From: Leptodontidium sp. MPI-SDFR-AT-0119
Taxonomy: Eukaryota > Ascomycota > Leotiomycetes > Helotiales > Leptodontidiaceae
Direction: 5' to 3'
Length of the DNA stretch: 64,000 nt
Assembly: GCA_020726505.1 (NCBI GenBank)
Contig: JAHLEZ010000005.1
Span: 1,550,001 to 1,614,000 of the forward strand
Shown here in pieces: positions 57,616-64,000 of this stretch (the stretch's first letter is position 1; each line of letters opens with the position of its first letter). Both the position numbers and the translations under genes were made by a program. Below the pieces are notes generated by a model. That model saw only the letters and a list, made by a program, of their open reading frames with translations. It searched no databases and was not told the DNA's origin.

Positions 57616-60414
57616 GGCAGCTGAAGGAGAATTGGATAGATCTTTCGTTACTGAAACAGACAGAAAAGGAAGGTCATTTAAGATAACGAGCAGCTTGAAT
57701 AGAAGTTGAACTCTAGCAGATACGTAGATTGAGAAATGGTGTGGCCAGCACATCGAACTGCGGGGTATTGAAGCAACATGCAGTGCTGCGTTACACAGCA
57801 TTATCAGATATCAAGAATTGATCCACTTAGAGGACGAAATAAGAATACATAGATCCATCTCGAGCTTGTCAGCATCATACCCACCAAACACAGTGATGCT
57901 AGTGCTTAGGAAGGATCTACAATTCGCTAGTACACGGATTCTACATCACAAAGGCGACGAAACCCTGGGCCACTTTCTGGCTGTCTCTTCCCGCCTCGTT
58001 TCTTCATGACATCGCGTGATTTGACGATTCTCGAGAAGTCATATTACCACTGAGGAAGGAAGCAGTGTATTACCCCTCGTTCACCTCCCAAAGTCCAAAT
58101 TTCGCCAATCGAAGACTCCCGAATACAAGTATTTAAGCCACTCCCTCCAATCATGTGTTGTGAAGCAACAGCAACGAACCTATCGCTCAAAATTCATGTG
58201 TGAGGCGACAAGCAATCAGGTGATTGACTTCTCAATCTCTACTTGAATAGCATGGCCCAGTATATGCCCCCCCATACATTATTCCTCATAAACTCATACC
58301 CAACAGCTCCAAAGAAATTGATCAAAATGTTAACACTTCCAATGTAAAGCGGCCACCAGGGCCAACTTTCGGTTCTCCTGAGGCAACCAGGCAAAATGGA
58401 GCCAAGAACCATGTCTTTACTTCTCGGTCTCGAATCCTCCAACTCCGCCGACTCATGTACATCCAACAAAATATAGCAAGCCTAATGGCATCCTCAAACT
58501 CTCCAGTGAAGCAGCATATAAAAACCCCATTTCCAACGATTCTGCATCAGCAGCTCATCACAAAACAAGAGATGCAAAACGACACTGGCGACCTATGCTC
58601 CTCTCCAACGACTTACTTCCTCCCGACTATGGTTAAGCTCACATCACTATTAAACTTTCGGGATGAGTAGGCTGTACTAATTCAGCAGTAAGAAATAAGA
58701 TCATCACGTGCTGGTGATTTGCGTTGCATTGCTGTCAATGCGAGATATGTTGTCAAGTTTCGTCCCCTAACTGCCCATTTGCTGGACTTGCGAGCTAAAG
58801 AAATTAACAGATCCATCCAAAACCAGAGAGAATTTGCTGATAGCAGATTGTCCTCAATTCTCGATCGCGAGAGTGTGTTTATTTCCTAGTAGCAAATTGA
58901 CGGATATCCACCAGAACATGGCACAGAACTTGTTGCCATTCTTCAAACCATGAAGCGCGTCAAAATAAGGAGGGGCGTACATAAATACTAACCAACCCCC
59001 TCTCCTGCTGCCTGCAACACCCATCTAACAAAACTACGCGCTTGATTCTCGGATGTTACTTAGTATTCACTCACTCCCTCACTCACCTCACCCACCCACA
59101 CACCCCTTCCAACCCACCGAAATCGATTCCAGCTACTGTAGCCAGAGATGATCGAAAAGATCCATCATCCATCACCAATCCATCTAAACCTGCCAAGAAA
59201 TAGGTATATAAACACACCACCTCACCCATTCGGCACCATCACCTTCTGCTAAAGCAACAAACAATCATCTTCTATGGTACTTAGCCGCTGTTTGTTGACA
59301 TCTACCCCTACCCCTCTTTTAAAAATCAAATATATTTCAATACATTCCATATCCCATTACGACCATCCATACCTCCTGTGAGATCATTCATATAAAAGTT
59401 AAAAGCCACCTCAAAACAAATCCCCTTCCCCCTCCTCCCCAATATTTAATCACTACCAATCCCTCAACCACTGGCAACACACCACTTCCACCCCACTCAC
59501 CTAAATTCCCCCCATTAAGTAATCTCTCACTCTCTCACCAAGTCCGTTCCGAATACGTAAGACTTTACGACACAACTAAGAGAAAGAAAATGCAAGGCGA
59601 TATAAAGTATGAATGAAGAAAAAAAATCTAGTCCAACAGCATGGCGTCTCGGAGAGCTTCATGGGGTGTTCTTAACTATGCAAGCTTGGATTGGTCATTT
59701 ACCCGATCGTTCATTCATGAATCGACTCACACACACATATACATATACAGACAAGGGAACGATTGCGACATAGTTTTAGGAGAATTATTGCGAATGTCGT
59801 GAGAGGTGGGTATTCACTGAGACATCCGGCGAACCCATAAATCTTCAATCTCAATCACGCATTCTCACGCACTACCACCAATCCATTTCCATTAATCACA
59901 ATCACCTCATCCCGTCCATCCCGACCCCAAACCCACCAAGTCAAGATATAAAAAAACAGTCCAAGAAAGAAGAGAAAATCATTGTATTTGCACTCCATGA
60001 ACCCCACCCATCATCCATCAATATGAGCATCTATCCATTCCCAACCCCAACCCACCCTATCCCGATGCCTATCCCAATCCCAATCCAAGAGGAAGGGGAG
60101 AGTGTCCTGCCCAACAGCATCGTAACATAAATCACAACGCCGTCCATCCCAACAGAGCAGGCCAAAGAAGCAAAAAAGAGCAGAAGGCAGGAATTTGCAA
60201 GAAAACAATAAAATCAATTTATGCTCGCTCGCCCGCTTGCTCGTGCTGCCATGTCATGTCATATCCGTCGTATCCATAATATCCGTCAATCATGCGCCGT
60301 GAAAATTCTGCCTGCATTAGGGGAATTCGAAAAGAAGAAGTAAAAAACAAGAAGCAAAGGCGTAGTGAACAGGCGGGTTGGTGGCAATTTGGTGGGAAAA
60401 TAGGAGGTGAGGGT
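57616..60414. other. 2.8-kb gap with one membrane-helix-like fragment
   Basis: The only coding-like piece is a minus-strand frame at 58239-58469 with a hydrophobic stretch (WPLYIGSVNILINFFGAVGY), perhaps a remnant of a small membrane protein; no family could be assigned. The rest (58700-60400) is C- and A-rich on the plus strand, with no gene seen. Confidence 0.4.
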
Positions 60415-63400
60415 TTAGAAGTAGCCACGCATGGCGTCTTCGAAACCTGTGCCGCCCTTCAAGTCGCGGTCGAAGGCGTTTGAGACATCGAGGACACGCT
60501 TGATATGCTCCATGCTCAGAGGCTCGCCCTTGTTGACTGCTAGAGCCTGGGCCGTACGGATTGTGTTCTTGATCTATGAATTGTTAGCTGCAGTTGCACC
60601 GATAGAGTAATTGCATAACGTACCTGGCGACCGTTAAGGTTATTCCGAGCAAGCGAGTTGTAATCCTCCTCAGTGAAAGGCATTGTGTCAACACCCTCGA
60701 GGACTCTCACTCGCTCAATGAACATTTTGAAGACGCTCTTCTTGGCCTTTGGACTCAACTCCCCGTATCGAAGAGCGATGTGGATTCTTGATTGGAAGGC
60801 ATCATCGAAAGTCTCAACGCGATTCGTAGTCAAGAAAAGAATACCCTGGAAGTATTCCAAGAGGCGAAGGAAGATCGAGACGAGAGCATTTCGGTGGATG
60901 TCCTGGATGGTACGCTTCTCCAGGAAGACATCTGCCTCATCCAAGAGAAGAACCGCACCCCATGCATGAGCAATGTCAAGAATCTTCTGTAGCTCGCCCT
61001 CAAGTGTTCGTGGATCTGTACCGAGTTCGCCCGCCGAGACCATGTACAGTGGACATTTGAGGAGCTCGGAGATGCCTTCAGCAGTGAGGGTCTTGCCGGT
61101 ACCTGGAGGTCCATGAAGGACAGCAACCAGACCTTTGCCCTTACCTTGAATGACATCGTCGATGCTCTCTGCTGGATGGTACTTGTGTGACTCGACCAAA
61201 GCCTTGACGATAGCCTTAGTATTGTCTTCAAGCACCAAGGAATCGTAAGCGCCTTCGTTCCATACAATCTCCTTGACACCAGAGACCGTGAACTCAAGCC
61301 ATAACTTCTCAGCAAAAGCGAAACCGAGAACAACAGGTGAAGCAATCAGATACTCCTCGTCGGTAAAAACGGGAAGTGCCTTCTTGTCCTCCTCGACAAC
61401 TGCAGTCTCACCACTCTTAGTAACCATCTTGCTTGGGACTTCCTCGAGCTTCTCAACCGCAATCTCTTGACCGTCAGCATCAACTGGAACCTGGACAAGA
61501 CGAGGCTCGTTCTTCTCATCCAGAACAACCTTCATCTTCAACTTGGGTTCGTCGTCATCTTTGTCTTGGCGAGCCTCAAAGGTGTGACCATGCTCATCGT
61601 CGGAGCTACTAAAGTGATGTTAGAATATTGAGGGGAATGTAGAGAGGGGGGACTTACTCATGGCAACAGCCTCCATCCGAATCAGAATCATCGGAGTCCG
61701 AATCCAAAAGATCGGGATCCTTTGGCTTTACAGTACTGATTTGATAGTTTGGCAAGATTCGACGATGAATGGCAGGGTCAATCATGATTCTACCGTTGAT
61801 GTTGACCTTGATAATTTGTCTCTTCTTCTTGACGTAAGCCATTCCCTCATGACTCTTGTAGTTGACGCCTTGCAGAGAGACGAATTTCTTGCCACGGGCA
61901 ATAAGATCAGCTCGTAGCTTCTCCTCGTTCTTGTGGTACTTCAAAGGATAGCAGTTGAGACTGGTGATCTTTCGTGCTCCCTTGAAAGCTGGAACATCGC
62001 AGTCCATCGTGCCTAGCAAATGTTAGCAAGCACCGAGAAAGTGTCCGAAACAAACTTACCCATGCCCCATGTCTTTCCATCATACTCCAAGTATTTGCCT
62101 TCGATGTTATACCACTCGCCCTTCATGAAACTAGCCTCCTTCTCAGCAAGTTCGATCTTGAAAGCTCGTGGTTCATCGACGGAGCCGTAGGTGGTGGTGT
62201 ATGCGAGCGTATTAGGCTTGTACAAGGCCCAGAGGTATTCGAAGGAAATTAGACCAGACTCCAGCATGGGGTACAAAGTCTTCTTAGTAGCAGCATAATC
62301 CTTGTCGAGGTATTTGAGAAGGACCTTGAGATGCTTTCGCTTTGTCTCGTTACGCTTGATTGCCTTCTTCTTGCCCTTCTTGACCGTGACCTTCTTGTTC
62401 TTGAGATCCTTGGCGAGCTTGCGGAGGTCTTCGAGGTAGAGGAATAGGAGGTTGGGGTCGACGCAAGGGGTTTCTTCTACAAGACTGACGCCCTTGACAC
62501 CATCCATGACATCAGTGAGAGCTTCCTTGATCAGCTTGCTCTTGATATCAACGACAGTGGTCTAGTTGAGAGTCAGCACACATCCTTGGCTGTGACATGA
62601 TGGATAGATATGCCGTGGAAGCAACACATTCGAGGGGACCAAACAGAGAAACATACCTTGTACTTTCCCTCCCAATCAAAAGTTCTCCGAACATTGAAGA
62701 GGTATTGGTCATACTCAGAACTCTCCTCGTCCTCAGCAGTGTCAGTGAGCTTGTAGTTGTGGATGGTAGAATCCCACAACTGATCAACTCTCTTGAACTC
62801 GAGCTTGCTGCCTCGCTTTCCTTTCTTTCTCTTATCCTTCTTGAGCTTTTTGCCTGTAGGATCGAGACCCAGGGCCGCCAGTTGCTTAGCATTTCTAGCA
62901 GCTTGCAATCGTGCAGCGGCACCGCCTCCCAAACCCCCTAAACCATTTCGACGGCCACCTCTGAGCCGACCACCGAGACCAGCCTGACCAAGACCTTGTA
63001 GTTGTTGCATTTGCTGCATTTGGAGAAGCTGTTGTTGAAGATCAGCATTTGCATCAACCTCATTGTCCTCATCCTCATCTTCTGCTTCGGTCTCAGAGTC
63101 GCTATCGCTGTCTGAATCGGATTCTGAATCGGAAGATACCTAGAAACTATTAGCATATATCCTAGGAGCTCCAGATCCTAAACTTACCTCCTTGCGTGAC
63201 TTCTTCTTGGACTTGGATTTGCGTTTGTCCTTGATCTTCTTCGTCTTCTTCTTTGCCTTCCGCTTACGCTTCTCCTTCTCAGTCTCAGTTTCCGAATCCT
63301 CCTCCGACTCGCTCGAATCAGAATCACTGTCATCAGAGTCCGAGTCACTCGAGCTATCATTTGAATCGCTCTCGATGACTTCCTTCTCCTTGGCCTTCTT

Positions 63401-63589
63401 CGACTTTGACTTGCCAGCCTTATCTTGTTCCTTGTGTTTCTTGGACTTCTTGCACTTCGCCGTCGACTTCTCGGGGGATTTTGGTGATTTGGTCTCGACT
63501 TGTGTGCTTGAGCTTCCTTCTCCAGTGGCAGGAGCTCCGCCTTCTCTCTCGATCACCAGCTCGCTCTGACTTGTGCTGGGAGTATCCAT
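60415..63589 (-). CDS. Large AAA+ ATPase of the fungal DUF7025-type group
   Basis: Exons 63589-63188, 63139-62657, 62561-62060, 62012-61658, 61608-60624 and 60573-60415 give 961 residues. The first 200 are low complexity: Lys-rich, then Ser/Asp/Glu repeats, a Gln-rich run (QQQLLQMQQMQQLQ) and a Gly/Arg-rich run. A central region with LSLxYP-like and FEYLWALYKP blocks matches the domain found before the ATPase in this fungal group. The AAA module has Walker A GPPGTGKT, Walker B LLLDEADVFLE, sensor LTTN and the arginine segment FQSRIHIAL. A small helical lid follows. Substrate or remodelling role is not known. The acidic/basic N-terminus suggests nuclear or RNA-linked work, by inference. Confidence 0.9.
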
Positions 63590-64000
63590 GATGCCGTTTG
63601 TGTGTGTGTGTGTGTGTTTCGGGGCGTTGGAGGAGATAACTTGAGGTTCGGGAAGCCGCAGAGAGTTGCAGGATCTCTTGCCTAGTTGGGGAGTTGTTTG
63701 GTTGCTGCCTTGACCGTGATCGTTTTCGGTGCTAGGTATTCACTGCCTATGTAAGATCAGCTTAAAGTTCGCTATTGAGGGTTGAAGCTCCGTTGCCGGA
63801 GCATATGACAACTGTCTGTGCAAGCTGGTTCAGAGAAGGGTGTAACTTTGGAGACTTCCAATCACGAGGCAGGCCAGGCGGGCGGTGATGGGAGGAGGCA
63901 CAGGTCAGCAGGCAAATAGGCAGAGAGGCAGCTTACCTCGTTCGACTTGTGTCCTGCTTCAGCTGCACTCCGGAGTGAACAGCAGAAGGGCAGATGGATC
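63590..64000. promoter_or_regulatory. Promoter side of the AAA+ ATPase gene
   Basis: 5' flank of the minus-strand ATPase gene up to the window end. It contains a GT microsatellite at about 63599-63617 just outside the start codon. No further gene begins here that I can support. Confidence 0.5.

Noticed and set aside
58239..58469. Minus-strand frame with a membrane-helix-like stretch
   Set aside because: Only 76 codons, no family and no partner exon; mentioned within the gap entry, not called as a gene.
1..64000. CRISPR arrays, operons or ribosome binding sites
   Set aside because: The window is eukaryotic nuclear DNA with spliceosomal introns; no such structures are expected or seen.

Overview
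The window is nuclear DNA of a filamentous ascomycete, most likely a Leotiomycete-type mould living on plants. The genes carry many short GT-AG introns of about 45-70 bases with CTRAC/CTAAY branch sites. The set includes the fungus-specific translation factor EF-3, a cellulose-binding AA9 LPMO, an NLP-type secreted protein, UstYa (DUF3328) proteins and a Dal5-like permease. The species cannot be named from sequence alone.

Accessory half (about 1-22.4 kb): sparse coding, long empty gaps, 29-base poly-C and poly-G runs, and several broken genes. It opens with a decayed gene of unknown function (322-1611). From 2.25 to 10.98 kb lies a compact group with the make-up of a dikaritin/victorin-type fungal RiPP locus: a small secreted-peptide gene built from three tandem Gly/Ala-rich exon units (-), two UstYa-like membrane proteins with double HxxHC motifs (+ and -), a glutaminyl-cyclase/M28-like protein (+), and a short tyrosinase (-). 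Every member except the second UstYa protein shows damage: frame breaks in the peptide gene, a probable N-terminal frameshift in the first UstYa, lost zinc ligands in the M28 protein, and an in-frame TAG in the tyrosinase. An Old-Yellow-Enzyme-type oxidoreductase (-), an NAD-dependent epimerase-like protein (+) and a Dal5-like MFS permease with a damaged splice donor (-) follow and could be outer members or unrelated neighbours.

Conserved half (about 22.5-64 kb): mostly intact genes, in order: AA9 LPMO with CBM1 (+), GlcG/HbpS-like (DUF336) protein (+), MET8-like siroheme enzyme (-) divergent from a VAC1/PEP7-like FYVE protein (+), pyruvate dehydrogenase E2 (-) divergent from the ARF exchange factor SEC7 (+), an unrecognised 604-residue protein with a run of SUMO-acceptor-like motifs (+), a divergent protein kinase (+), mitochondrial malate dehydrogenase (-), an NLP (NPP1) secreted protein (-), EF-3 (-), a second divergent kinase-like protein (-), a basic unknown protein (-), and a large AAA+ ATPase (-).

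Mitochondrial carbon metabolism (E2, malate dehydrogenase), endosome/Golgi traffic (VAC1-like, SEC7) and translation (EF-3) are housekeeping. The LPMO and NLP point to life on or in plant tissue. The open frames through several kilobases of housekeeping exons argue that the breaks in the first 19 kb are mostly real decay rather than poor sequence, although repeat-rich stretches could still hide assembly errors.
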